In this document: positions 17,840 to 26,120 of the stretch, piece by piece
How positions within the stretch are numbered: the first letter of the stretch is position 1
Layout of the letters: each line of letters starts with the position of its first letter
From: Christensenella hongkongensis
GTDB taxonomy: Bacteria; Bacillota; Clostridia; Christensenellales; Christensenellaceae
DNA: 64,000 nucleotides
Reading direction: 5' to 3'
Assembly (NCBI RefSeq): GCF_000981035.1
Contig: NZ_LAYJ01000112.1
Span: 363,855-427,854, forward strand
Position numbers and translations under genes: made by a program
The notes under the pieces: generated by a model
Seen by the model: only the letters and a program-made list of their open reading frames with translations
The model's database searches: none
What the model was told of the DNA's origin: nothing

Positions 17840-18540
17840 TGGAAAAGTACAAACGATCCCTATCGGTTATTGTTCCGGTATATAATGAAAAGAAGCTTTT
17901 GAGAGAATCTGTTACATATATAAATGAATTCCTTCAGGAAAGTTTTCTTGATTATGAAATCATATTAATCCAAAGTGGAAGTACGGATGGATCGAAAGAA
18001 ATATGCGACGAACTGGCTAGCCAGTATCCTACGGTGAGGGCAATCCATGAGAAGCAAAGGAATGGTTTTGGGGCAGCCTTAAAACTTGGATACCAAGCTG
18101 CTCAAAAAGAGTATTGCTGGTTGGTGACTGTAGATATGCCATTTGATTTAAAATATATTTATAAGGCAATTCCGTTGCTTGAGCAATATGATTTTGTATT
18201 AAGTTATAGGGGTAGTGACAACAGGAGCATATTCCGTAAATTTCAATCGCTTATCTATAATTTTTTAGTGCATATAAATTTGGGTATCAAGGTCAAGCAC
18301 GTCAATTCAGCATTTAAAGTATACCCAACAGCACTGGTGCAAGGAATGGATATCATATCAAATTATTGGTTTATTGATGCTGAAATGATATATCGTTTAG
18401 TGAAAAAGGGCTACACATATGTGCAAATCCCGGTGCCATTGATAGATCGGGAAGTGGGAGAATCAACTGTTGGGGTTGGAACCTTTAAAAGTATGTTAAA
18501 AGAGATGAGAGAATTTTCAAAAATCAAGCGGAATATTTGA
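17836..18540 (+). CDS. GT2 family glycosyltransferase, divergent donor motif
   Basis: 234 residues, GT-A fold, no membrane segments. The start SVIVPVYNEKKLLRESVTYI is a clear GT2 opening. The usual DDGSTD reads QSGSTDGS and the DxD region reads TVDMPFDL, so the donor-metal motifs are changed. GNGFGAALKLGYQ-type and VNSAFKVYP (the dolichyl-phosphate-mannose synthase-like GFR region) are kept in altered form. Last gene of the operon, probably adding or transferring the amino sugar. The ATG at 17836 overlaps the preceding stop (ATGA). Confidence 0.75.
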   Translation: MMEKYKRSLSVIVPVYNEKKLLRESVTYINEFLQESFLDYEIILIQSGSTDGSKEICDELASQYPTVRAIHEKQRNGFGAALKLGYQAAQKEYCWLVTVDMPFDLKYIYKAIPLLEQYDFVLSYRGSDNRSIFRKFQSLIYNFLVHINLGIKVKHVNSAFKVYPTALVQGMDIISNYWFIDAEMIYRLVKKGYTYVQIPVPLIDREVGESTVGVGTFKSMLKEMREFSKIKRNI

Positions 18541-18675
18541 ATGCTTTTTTATAGATAATATGTAAAAAAATGTACTTAATCGGTAAAGGATAAAATCTGA
18601 CGCCGATGTGTGGGCCTGCCCAGTGAAGCCGTAGTTAAAACAAAGTAATTCTTGTTGGAGGTCGTAACTACGAAT

Positions 18676-18707
18676 GCAGATCAGTTGGGAAAACAGATCT
18701 GCTTTTT
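18676..18707 (+). terminator. Terminator of the polysaccharide operon
   Basis: GCAGATC (18676-18682) pairs with GATCTGC (18696-18702), followed by five T. The loop is 13 nt. Confidence 0.8.
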
Positions 18708-18800
18708 CTTGCTAACGGATAGGCAACTCAATTCATTAATCATGAGCAAATTACATCCAGAAATCCATCTTGCCTGATAGGTACGCACAATCCAATATAC

Positions 18801-18829
18801 TTGAAATATGATATTATCTTTAGTATAAT
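18801..18829 (+). promoter_or_regulatory. Sigma-A promoter in the gap before the YfhO-like gene
   Basis: TTGAAA (18801-18806), a 17-nt spacer and TATAAT (18824-18829). It lies about 530 nt upstream of the next intact gene; the stretch between is decayed sequence, so it may have served a lost gene and now gives a long leader. Confidence 0.65.
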
Positions 18830-19361
18830 AGGCATTGCTTAATACAACAAATGGGGAAGTTGCTTGATAGGTAATTTACATACGATGCTTTGGAAAGTTT
18901 AGTGCAGTTAATTAAAACGAAGCATATGACTTATATGATTACTGTAGTTATCAAGCAAAAAAGACTGCCATTATCAGACAAGATATTGATTATTACCTTG
19001 ACTATGTGTTGCCTTTTGCTGAAATAGAGAAAGATGTAGTGCATAAGTAATAATATTTTGTCGAAATTTTATTTTCGGATTGATTTGTTGTATTTTTTAA
19101 GCGCCTTTATGTCTGGTATGGTTTTAGGAACAATTATGGCTATTTACAGGTGTGTTTGGGTATGCGGTTATCAAAATATTTAGTTTGATGCCTTTCAATG
19201 CCGGATGGCCAACTTGACCGCTGTTATTCTTTTGGGAGTTGGCGTTACGAATCTGTTGATCGGTGTTGATGCTGAGCATTTATGGAGGACATTAGAAGCA
19301 GCGCGTAAAGACCCGTTTTGTTATCGGTGAAATTATTGAAAATCAGGGGGAAGAGTGAGTC

Positions 19362-22160
19362 TTGAACGCGATAAAAGAAACAAGTAAGAATTTTTTTGTG
19401 CGAAATCAAAAAGAAATTTTTTATATTATACTTTATTTCGTTTTGCCTTGGATTATTTTTGGTATCGGCTATAATTTAATGGAATATCTTTTAGCACCGG
19501 GAGACGGTGCTATTGCTGGTTATCCGCTTCGCCAGGCAATCAGTGAGTATTCATTTTGGAGCCCCTATACCCAAGGCGGGAGTTATCTGGCGAGAGAAGG
19601 CAGTGCCCATTGTCTATACCTTCCAGCGCTGTTGATCATGAATATATTCCCCAATGTTTTTGGATACAATTTTCTTTTGCTTATACATTATAGTTTTGCA
19701 GGTATTTTTACTTATTTATTTTTAAAGGAGCTTAAAATAAAACAAATAGCAGCTTTTTTCGGCGGCTTAGTTTTTATGTTTAGCGGATTTTTAAGCGCGC
19801 ATTTAGGTCATATCAATATGCTTTGTGCTGCGATATTCTTGCCTGCGGTTTTACTCGTAATAGAAAAGTATGTTCAGCATAAAAAGATTATTTGGCTGCT
19901 AGCAGGCGCTTTGTTTTTCATGTTGACAATTACAGCAGATTATTGGGCGATGCCATTTTATATTGGTATGGTAGGTTTACCGTATTTAATTTTCAGGTGG
20001 ATTTGTGTAGGGCGTGAAGAAGGCCAAAAGGCCAGAACAATAGTTTGGCAGATTGTAAAAACTTTTTCCATAATTTATATTGGTGGTCTGTTGTTGAGCG
20101 CATTTTATTGTCTTCCAATCTTTCAGGCATTCCAATATACAACACGTGGCAACTTAACATTTGAAGTTTTTGCGTCTTATGGATTCCCCGCATATCTATT
20201 TCCAACACTTTTATTTCCCTATATATTTACGTATTCAATGAATACATTTATGTTTTATGGACCGTGGAATAATACAGAGTTGTTTGGCTATATGCCGATA
20301 TTTGTATTGATATTTGCTGCGGTGGCAATTTTATGTTTGCGAAAGAAAAATGTTCAAATCTGGTTTTGGACTATTTTAGCGGTATTTGCCTTCATACTGG
20401 TCTTGGGGGATAATACTCCTTTTTACAAATTGGCATATCAAGTTCCAGGTTACAATATGTTTCGCGCTCCGGGGCGAAACTGGTATGAGGTGCATTTTGC
20501 GCTCAGCATTTTATTTGCTTTTGGGCTGAATGCTATCATTGGAGCAAATAAAGAAAAAAGAGAAAAATTTTTCAAAGCTGCTATAAAAACCAGTGTAGTG
20601 ATTGGAGTATTAGCGGTTGCTACAATTATTGTTCTTTTCAGTTTGCGGCCTATTATGAGTCAGTTCTTGGGAACAGATATTGTGCTGCCCAATTTTGTAT
20701 ATACGTTAAATGATATTGCGGAATATTTTGTGAGAAATATGAATTTTACTAATCCTGCCGTATATATTCCTATTATTATTATTTTACTTTGCATTATTTG
20801 GTGTATATTTGGGAAAAAATACGGCTGGACGAGGGTCACTTCTGGGATCTTCGCTGGTATTTTATTGATAAATATATTTTATTATGGACATTGGGTATAT
20901 GGTGCTCCTACGCAACCACCGGTAGAAACACCGGTGCTTTCCTACCTAAAGGAAGAAGGTGGAGATGCCAACCAGTATAGAATATATCCTATGGATGATC
21001 AACCAGGCGTTTCACCTATGGGCAACATGATTAATAAATTGAATGTTATTAATACATATTCAACAGTACCGATGAGAGACTATGCAACTCTTACTGGATT
21101 AAGTTCCTTTGTTGCCGATGACCCGGAATTACTTGTTAGTCGCGTAAATTTACTTTCGGCAATGGGAGTAAAGTATATTGTTACAAACAATTCTGAGTAT
21201 AAAGAATTTATCAAGAGCGTATATCCAAGTTATAGCGAAGGGAATAATTTGGTTGGGGACTCTGATGGTTGGGATATTCTTACAGGAGAATTTTTGCAGG
21301 ATTCTTTCAAATTGGAATCAGGTGAAGACAATTACTCTTTGATGCAGACAGAAATACCTTTGAAAAAGTATACGAATTACAAAATTAGTTTTTTAGCAAA
21401 GGGGATTACAGATGTACAGATGTTTGCAGATTTATTTGCCGAGGGGTATGATCAGGATGCGCAGCAATTAGATATATCTGTTGCACAATCCGATGATTTT
21501 GAACGTTATTCATTTACACTGAACAGCGGGGACTGCCCTTCAAGGGTTATGTTGCGTATTGGGATACAAGGATTGGGAGCAGTGGAGGTTATGGATGTAT
21601 CGCTGCGGGAATTGGTACCTAACGAGACAGCAGCATATGAAAAAGTATTTGAGGATGAAGAAGGAAATACGATTTATTATAATCCCCAATGGGTTAACAG
21701 AGCTCATTTTGCGACAGAGATATTGCCGGTATCAGATATAGAGGAAGTAAATACAGCTTTTTCGCCATTGTCCGATATCGATCCCCAAACACAAGCTCTT
21801 GTTGAAGGAATTGATCAAACTGAAAATATGGGAAACGGTAGTGTTTTGCAAGAGGATTATTCGGATGCAGATGCCCCAAAATTTAAGGTTTATATCGATG
21901 GCCAAAAAGGATTTTTTGTTCTTTCTGATACATATTATACTGGATGGGAAGTCTATGTTGATGGGGTACAAACGACAATTTATAAAACAAATGGTATTAT
22001 GCGAGGAGTTTTTGTTGAAGGAGAAGGCGAGCATACAATCGAATTTAGATTTGTACCGGGATCTTTCTATAAGGGATTAGTCGTTACTTTTATTGCTTTG
22101 GGAGGCCTGATTGCTGTGGTGTTTCTTCAACGAAGGAAAAATGGAAAAAAGACAAATTAG
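19362..22160 (+). CDS. YfhO-family membrane glycosyltransferase (GT-C)
   Basis: 932 residues. About a dozen hydrophobic segments (20-520, with WIIFGIGYNLMEYLLAPGDG carrying an Asp in the first external loop, as GT-C enzymes do) are followed by a large extracellular beta-rich part (about 530-900) and a last membrane segment with KGLVVTFIALGGLIAVVFLQ then RRKNGKK. This is the YfhO plan. YfhO proteins use an undecaprenyl-phosphate sugar to glycosylate teichoic acids or other surface polymers outside the cell. The start is a TTG at 19362 behind GGGGGAAG (19346-19353); other starts are out of frame. The GT2 and GtrA-domain genes about 3-7 kb downstream could supply its lipid-linked donor. Confidence 0.8.
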   Translation: MNAIKETSKNFFVRNQKEIFYIILYFVLPWIIFGIGYNLMEYLLAPGDGAIAGYPLRQAISEYSFWSPYTQGGSYLAREGSAHCLYLPALLIMNIFPNVFGYNFLLLIHYSFAGIFTYLFLKELKIKQIAAFFGGLVFMFSGFLSAHLGHINMLCAAIFLPAVLLVIEKYVQHKKIIWLLAGALFFMLTITADYWAMPFYIGMVGLPYLIFRWICVGREEGQKARTIVWQIVKTFSIIYIGGLLLSAFYCLPIFQAFQYTTRGNLTFEVFASYGFPAYLFPTLLFPYIFTYSMNTFMFYGPWNNTELFGYMPIFVLIFAAVAILCLRKKNVQIWFWTILAVFAFILVLGDNTPFYKLAYQVPGYNMFRAPGRNWYEVHFALSILFAFGLNAIIGANKEKREKFFKAAIKTSVVIGVLAVATIIVLFSLRPIMSQFLGTDIVLPNFVYTLNDIAEYFVRNMNFTNPAVYIPIIIILLCIIWCIFGKKYGWTRVTSGIFAGILLINIFYYGHWVYGAPTQPPVETPVLSYLKEEGGDANQYRIYPMDDQPGVSPMGNMINKLNVINTYSTVPMRDYATLTGLSSFVADDPELLVSRVNLLSAMGVKYIVTNNSEYKEFIKSVYPSYSEGNNLVGDSDGWDILTGEFLQDSFKLESGEDNYSLMQTEIPLKKYTNYKISFLAKGITDVQMFADLFAEGYDQDAQQLDISVAQSDDFERYSFTLNSGDCPSRVMLRIGIQGLGAVEVMDVSLRELVPNETAAYEKVFEDEEGNTIYYNPQWVNRAHFATEILPVSDIEEVNTAFSPLSDIDPQTQALVEGIDQTENMGNGSVLQEDYSDADAPKFKVYIDGQKGFFVLSDTYYTGWEVYVDGVQTTIYKTNGIMRGVFVEGEGEHTIEFRFVPGSFYKGLVVTFIALGGLIAVVFLQRRKNGKKTN

Positions 22161-22248
22161 ATCAGACGTTGTGAAGTCGAAAGTTTAAATACGGACTAAA
22201 GTGAGAAATATAAAAATGGATTCAGAATATATATTTCAAAGCTTAAAT

Positions 22249-22296
22249 AAGTTATAAAAAAGCATCTGCCAAAAGGCAGATGCTTTTTTATAACTT
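22249..22296. terminator. Bidirectional terminator, perfect 22-bp inverted repeat
   Basis: Arms 22249-22270 and 22275-22296 are exact reverse complements around an AAAA loop, with a T run on either strand. It serves both the YfhO-like gene and the convergent gene on the minus strand. Confidence 0.92.
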
Positions 22297-22302
22297 ATTT
22301 TT

Positions 22303-24876
22303 TTATTTTGCCGCTGATATAGACAAATTAATAAGTCCGATTCCGGTTGTAAATCCCTCTGCACCTGATATTGTCTGTGCCGTTGGATTTTTAATTGTTA
22401 CTTGAGCGCTTCGGCAACCAAGTAATTCGGAAGGAATTAAGACGCTCATATGGCTGACCTCAGAAGACTTTGCTGAAGCTGTATGAAGAAGACGTCCATT
22501 TACATATATTTCATAAATTTGTTCGGAACAGGTATCGGACAAATAGGGAACATAATCAATATCAAGCACTAAGTCGGAAGCAACGTCTTTCTCATTGAAA
22601 GAAAACATAAACGAAGCTTTGTCGCCGTTGACCCAAGTTCCCCAGTCTTGAGGTGTAGAAAGTCCCGTGTAAGGAAGCCAGCCATTCGGAGCATATTCGC
22701 GTATCTCGTAGCCTGGGAAAGTGAATGACAAGGATGTCCCTAGTTGATACAGATTGTAATCGGTATAAAGCGGGGCGGTAATTTCATCTGTTGTATAAAA
22801 CGTATTTACAAAAAAGATGGTCTCGCCTGCGCTTGGGGGAATCGAAATAGTTACATTATCTATTGTAGTTATATCATCAAGATCATAATAGTATAAATAA
22901 TCTATTTTTTGATCAAATCGTAGGGATTCCCCGTTTACGTTAATTTGAGGTATAATCTCGCTGCCTGATGAGAATTTAGTGTCAAGAACAAAGTAAGAAG
23001 AATCGTTTTTATAAGATAAATTAGTAAATTCTGCTGTCGAACCTATCATTTGGTTATCTTCATTGAGGCCCTTTATCTCGACAAAATTGTTATTTGTATA
23101 AGGGAGATAATACAAATTAATAGGATAATACCATTCAAATGGCTGGATTGTATTTCCAAATAAGGGTAGCACATTCAATAAATTGGAACTGGATATCCAA
23201 TAATCAGTTTGTTTTATATCGGACCGTTTTGAAGTGAATGGAACGTACTCCGATATTGTAAAGTCATTAGAAAACTCATTTACATGGAACATATCTACGT
23301 TATATAAATAGATTGAAGACGTTATGGGAATAATATTTTCTGAATAGGTCTTTTGATCAATGTTAGCAGAGAAATATTCGCCAATATTCATATGATTATA
23401 TTCTTTGGCATCAACTGCAACAGAATACTGCTTCTCCTCAAACCCTCCTGATTGCATTCTGGGTTTTGCACATGAGTATATGCGCCAAAAGCTAATACCA
23501 CAGAACAAAATAATGAAAATATATAAACCAATATTATTTTTTTTGAGAGTTGGAAGAAAGAAAAATATTGAGAATATACCGGATCCAATCAAAAAGGTAA
23601 TTAAGTAAAGGGGTTCGCGTGGAATAGTATAGATATACTGTACAAAAGTAGATATAGCACTAACATTATTAATATTATTTACGGTTAACGAAGCGATATT
23701 CCCTCCGAAGATATAGAGTGCAATAAAGCAAAGCGCAAAAAATAAAATCGATGCTATGTAGACTTTTTTTCGTGGGAAGTATTCGGAAGAATCTTTTTTG
23801 AAGAGTTGCGCTAAACCGATGCAAATAAAAAGTGGGAAAATAAATTCAGTATATCTTCCATAGAAAACGTGATCAAGGCGTGAGTAGTCCATATTATAAT
23901 TTGAAAAAGAGAGAAGCATTACAAGTAAAAATAAAAGATAACCCACACAGGCAAATAAGAGAACATAGAATATTGAGGTATGCTGCCTGTTTCTATTTTT
24001 CCAGAGATAGATGATACTGAAAATGATACCACATATTGCTATCCCAAAGGAACCAAGAAAGAGATAAATCCAAGAACCGGATAAATTGGCAAGATAATGT
24101 GCTGGAATAAGCATCTCTAGCTTTGTGAAAAACTGTTCAAAAAGGCCGCCGTTTGAACCAGATGTTTTTTGATTTCCTAATGTAAAATACAGGATACCGA
24201 TAATCAATATCGGAAGCAAAAATTTTGAATTTGCTTTGAAGCTGAATTTTCCATTCGTTTTGTGAAAAATAAAGTAAAACAGTAAAATAAGACATACAGT
24301 TCCCGTAAGAGGAAGTGCACGGGAATGGATAAAATATAAGTAAACAGAGCATAAACCCAGTAATACTGCATCAATAATTTTATTTTTAGTAAAAAGATTA
24401 TACATGAAGAGAATCGTTAAATTAAAAAACAGTAATAACGTTGTTTCACTCATAACATAGATGGAGTAAAACATAATAGAAGGATAGAATGAAGCTATAA
24501 AAGCAATAATGCTGCAAAGTGTTTTTCTGAGACCAAAAAAGCGATTAATGATCGTCTTTAAAACAAAAAAATTCAAAACGATCATGATAGTTTGAATGAA
24601 AAGCATGGAGCGATATAGTGCTACCGGATCAGAAATAAAAAATGAAACAGGCACATAAATCAACGAAGATCCCCAATAACCACTAAACGAATAAGAGGCG
24701 CCTGTCGCCATGGTTTTGGCCGGCAAAATATATGCAAGTTCATCTCCAAGGAATTCGGGAAGAAAACGGTTCCATTGTAAGAACGTACACAGAGAGAATA
24801 AAACCAGAGGAAAAACTATACATAGAATAAAGTCTTTTTTGTGAGAAATTTTTAGATGTTGAATCCGAATCATCAT
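22303..24876 (-). CDS. Large GT-C-like membrane protein with extracellular C-terminal domains
   Basis: 857 residues. Twelve or so membrane segments fill about residues 15-460; the first external loop has FLPEFLGDELAYILPAK, and an acidic pair there is the usual GT-C catalytic feature. Residues about 470-857 are extracellular and beta-rich, ending in a jelly-roll-like stretch (VLDIDYVPYLSDTCSEQIYE, ASAKSSEVSHMSVLIPSELL). No clear family name from reading. It probably transfers a sugar from a polyprenyl carrier to a surface polymer, or is a polymer-modifying partner of the YfhO-like protein that it faces across a shared terminator. The start has a modest AAAGG site. Confidence 0.65.
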   Translation of the reverse strand: MMIRIQHLKISHKKDFILCIVFPLVLFSLCTFLQWNRFLPEFLGDELAYILPAKTMATGASYSFSGYWGSSLIYVPVSFFISDPVALYRSMLFIQTIMIVLNFFVLKTIINRFFGLRKTLCSIIAFIASFYPSIMFYSIYVMSETTLLLFFNLTILFMYNLFTKNKIIDAVLLGLCSVYLYFIHSRALPLTGTVCLILLFYFIFHKTNGKFSFKANSKFLLPILIIGILYFTLGNQKTSGSNGGLFEQFFTKLEMLIPAHYLANLSGSWIYLFLGSFGIAICGIIFSIIYLWKNRNRQHTSIFYVLLFACVGYLLFLLVMLLSFSNYNMDYSRLDHVFYGRYTEFIFPLFICIGLAQLFKKDSSEYFPRKKVYIASILFFALCFIALYIFGGNIASLTVNNINNVSAISTFVQYIYTIPREPLYLITFLIGSGIFSIFFFLPTLKKNNIGLYIFIILFCGISFWRIYSCAKPRMQSGGFEEKQYSVAVDAKEYNHMNIGEYFSANIDQKTYSENIIPITSSIYLYNVDMFHVNEFSNDFTISEYVPFTSKRSDIKQTDYWISSSNLLNVLPLFGNTIQPFEWYYPINLYYLPYTNNNFVEIKGLNEDNQMIGSTAEFTNLSYKNDSSYFVLDTKFSSGSEIIPQINVNGESLRFDQKIDYLYYYDLDDITTIDNVTISIPPSAGETIFFVNTFYTTDEITAPLYTDYNLYQLGTSLSFTFPGYEIREYAPNGWLPYTGLSTPQDWGTWVNGDKASFMFSFNEKDVASDLVLDIDYVPYLSDTCSEQIYEIYVNGRLLHTASAKSSEVSHMSVLIPSELLGCRSAQVTIKNPTAQTISGAEGFTTGIGLINLSISAAK

Positions 24877-24961
24877 TAAAACCTTTCTATAACTAGCGAA
24901 TGATATTAATATAACATATTGATTGTAGATTGAACAGTTGTGAATTATATTTATTTGCAGG

Positions 24962-24990
24962 TTGTATAAGCAACATGATTTTGATATAAT
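24962..24990 (+). promoter_or_regulatory. Sigma-A promoter of the GT2/FrhB-GtrA operon
   Basis: TTGTAT (24962-24967), a 17-nt spacer and TATAAT (24985-24990) with an extended -10 TGA just before it. Transcription should start near 24997. Confidence 0.75.
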
Positions 24991-25005
24991 ATTAACTTAG
25001 TAAAT

Positions 25006-25109
25006 TATACCTTTTCATTCGTCCTTAAAAGGGCACAAAAAAACACCCTTTCAGGTGCAAAATTGGTATATTCGTGATGAAAAAGGTACGAACGAAAAGG
25101 TATACTTTT
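25006..25109 (+). promoter_or_regulatory. Structured 5' leader: long hairpin plus T run, possible attenuator
   Basis: A 17-nt arm at 25006-25022 pairs with 25088-25104 at 16 of 17 positions, and CTTTTT follows directly. It begins about 10 nt after the predicted transcription start. Inside, AAAGGG near 25027 can pair with CCCTTT near 25046, while GCAC near 25033 can pair with GTGC near 25054; these pairings compete or form a pseudoknot. It could be a transcription attenuator. A short MITE-like insertion with terminal inverted repeats would look similar. Confidence 0.5.
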
Positions 25110-25133
25110 TAGACTTTGCAAAGGTGTTAAAAT

Positions 25134-26120
25134 ATGAAGCTGATAATCCAAATCCCTTGTTATAATGAAGAAAAAACATTAAAACAGACTATTGCAGATT
25201 TGCCGAAAAAGATAGACGGTATTGATACGATTGAATATTTGATTGTTGACGATGGGAGTACAGATAAAACGGTAGAAGTTGCAAAAGAACTTGGAGTTCA
25301 TCATATAGTGTCTTTTAAGCAAAATAAAGGTTTGGCTTTTGGTTTTGTAGCGGGTATGGATGAATGTTTGCATTTAGGTGCAGATATTATAGTCAATACC
25401 GATGCTGACAATCAATATTATGGTGGAGATATCCCCAAATTAGTGTTGCCGATTTTAGAGAATAGGGCGGATATTGTAATAGGGGAGAGGCCGATTAGCG
25501 AGATTGAGCATTTTTCAAAGAAAAAAAAGCGTTTTCAAAAAATTGGAAGTTGGGTAGTAAGAGTTGCTTCTAAAAGTAATGTCCCTGATGCACCCAGTGG
25601 TTTTCGAGCATATTCGAGAGAAGCTGCGTTGCGTATAAATGTAGTGAATGAATATACCTATACCTTAGAGACAATCATTCAAGCAGGAAGAAATAAGATG
25701 GCAATGGTTTCCGTGCCGATTCGCACCAATGCCGAAACGAGAAAATCCAGATTATTCAAAAGTATGTGGTCTTATATGAAACGGTCTGCTTCCGTTATCA
25801 TAAGATCTTTTATGATGTATAAGCCGTTAAAATTTTTTGGAGTCCTGGGATTGATTTTTTTGACCGCTGGATTGATATTTGGAATTCGTTTTATGTTCTT
25901 TTATATACAGGGATTGAGTGAAGAATATATAAAATCTATGGTAATTGCAGCCGTACTGGTGGTTTTGGCAATTATTATTTTTGTTTTTGGATTGCTTTCA
26001 GATATCATTGCCTCAAATCGAAAATTATTAGAGGATATACAGTATCGTGTAAGAAAGATGGAATGCCAGGAGGAACCTCGCAAAGAAGAGCAGACAGGTT
26101 ATAACGGAGAAAGCCAATGA
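25134..26120 (+). CDS. GT2 polyprenyl-phosphate glycosyltransferase with C-terminal membrane anchor
   Basis: 328 residues. The cytoplasmic GT-A domain has IQIPCYNEEKTL, IVDDGSTDKT (about 38-47), NTDADNQYYGGDIP (about 86-99) and the DPMS-like APSGFRAYSREAAL. Two membrane segments lie at about 232-256 and 268-292, then a charged tail. Enzymes of this plan (CsbB/GtrB/DPM1 relatives) load a sugar from a nucleotide onto polyprenyl phosphate. The gene overlaps the next by 4 nt (ATGA) and begins an operon that also encodes a GtrA domain, the usual flippase-like partner of such enzymes. Confidence 0.88.
   Translation: MKLIIQIPCYNEEKTLKQTIADLPKKIDGIDTIEYLIVDDGSTDKTVEVAKELGVHHIVSFKQNKGLAFGFVAGMDECLHLGADIIVNTDADNQYYGGDIPKLVLPILENRADIVIGERPISEIEHFSKKKKRFQKIGSWVVRVASKSNVPDAPSGFRAYSREAALRINVVNEYTYTLETIIQAGRNKMAMVSVPIRTNAETRKSRLFKSMWSYMKRSASVIIRSFMMYKPLKFFGVLGLIFLTAGLIFGIRFMFFYIQGLSEEYIKSMVIAAVLVVLAIIIFVFGLLSDIIASNRKLLEDIQYRVRKMECQEEPRKEEQTGYNGESQ

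Larger units (their letters stand above)
18541..19361. other. Intergenic region with terminator, promoter and decayed coding fragments
   Basis: It holds a structured 3' end (a CGTAGTTA/TAACTACG stem at about 18632-18669, then a terminator), a near-perfect promoter (18801-18829), and stretches that look like broken coding sequence. One frame near 18925-19050 reads like protein (IRQDIDYYLDYVLPFAEIEK) and stops. Another near 19195-19331 reads AVILLGVGVTNLLIGVDAEH, a membrane-like fragment, and also stops. No intact gene is supported. I cannot name the parent genes. Confidence 0.45.
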
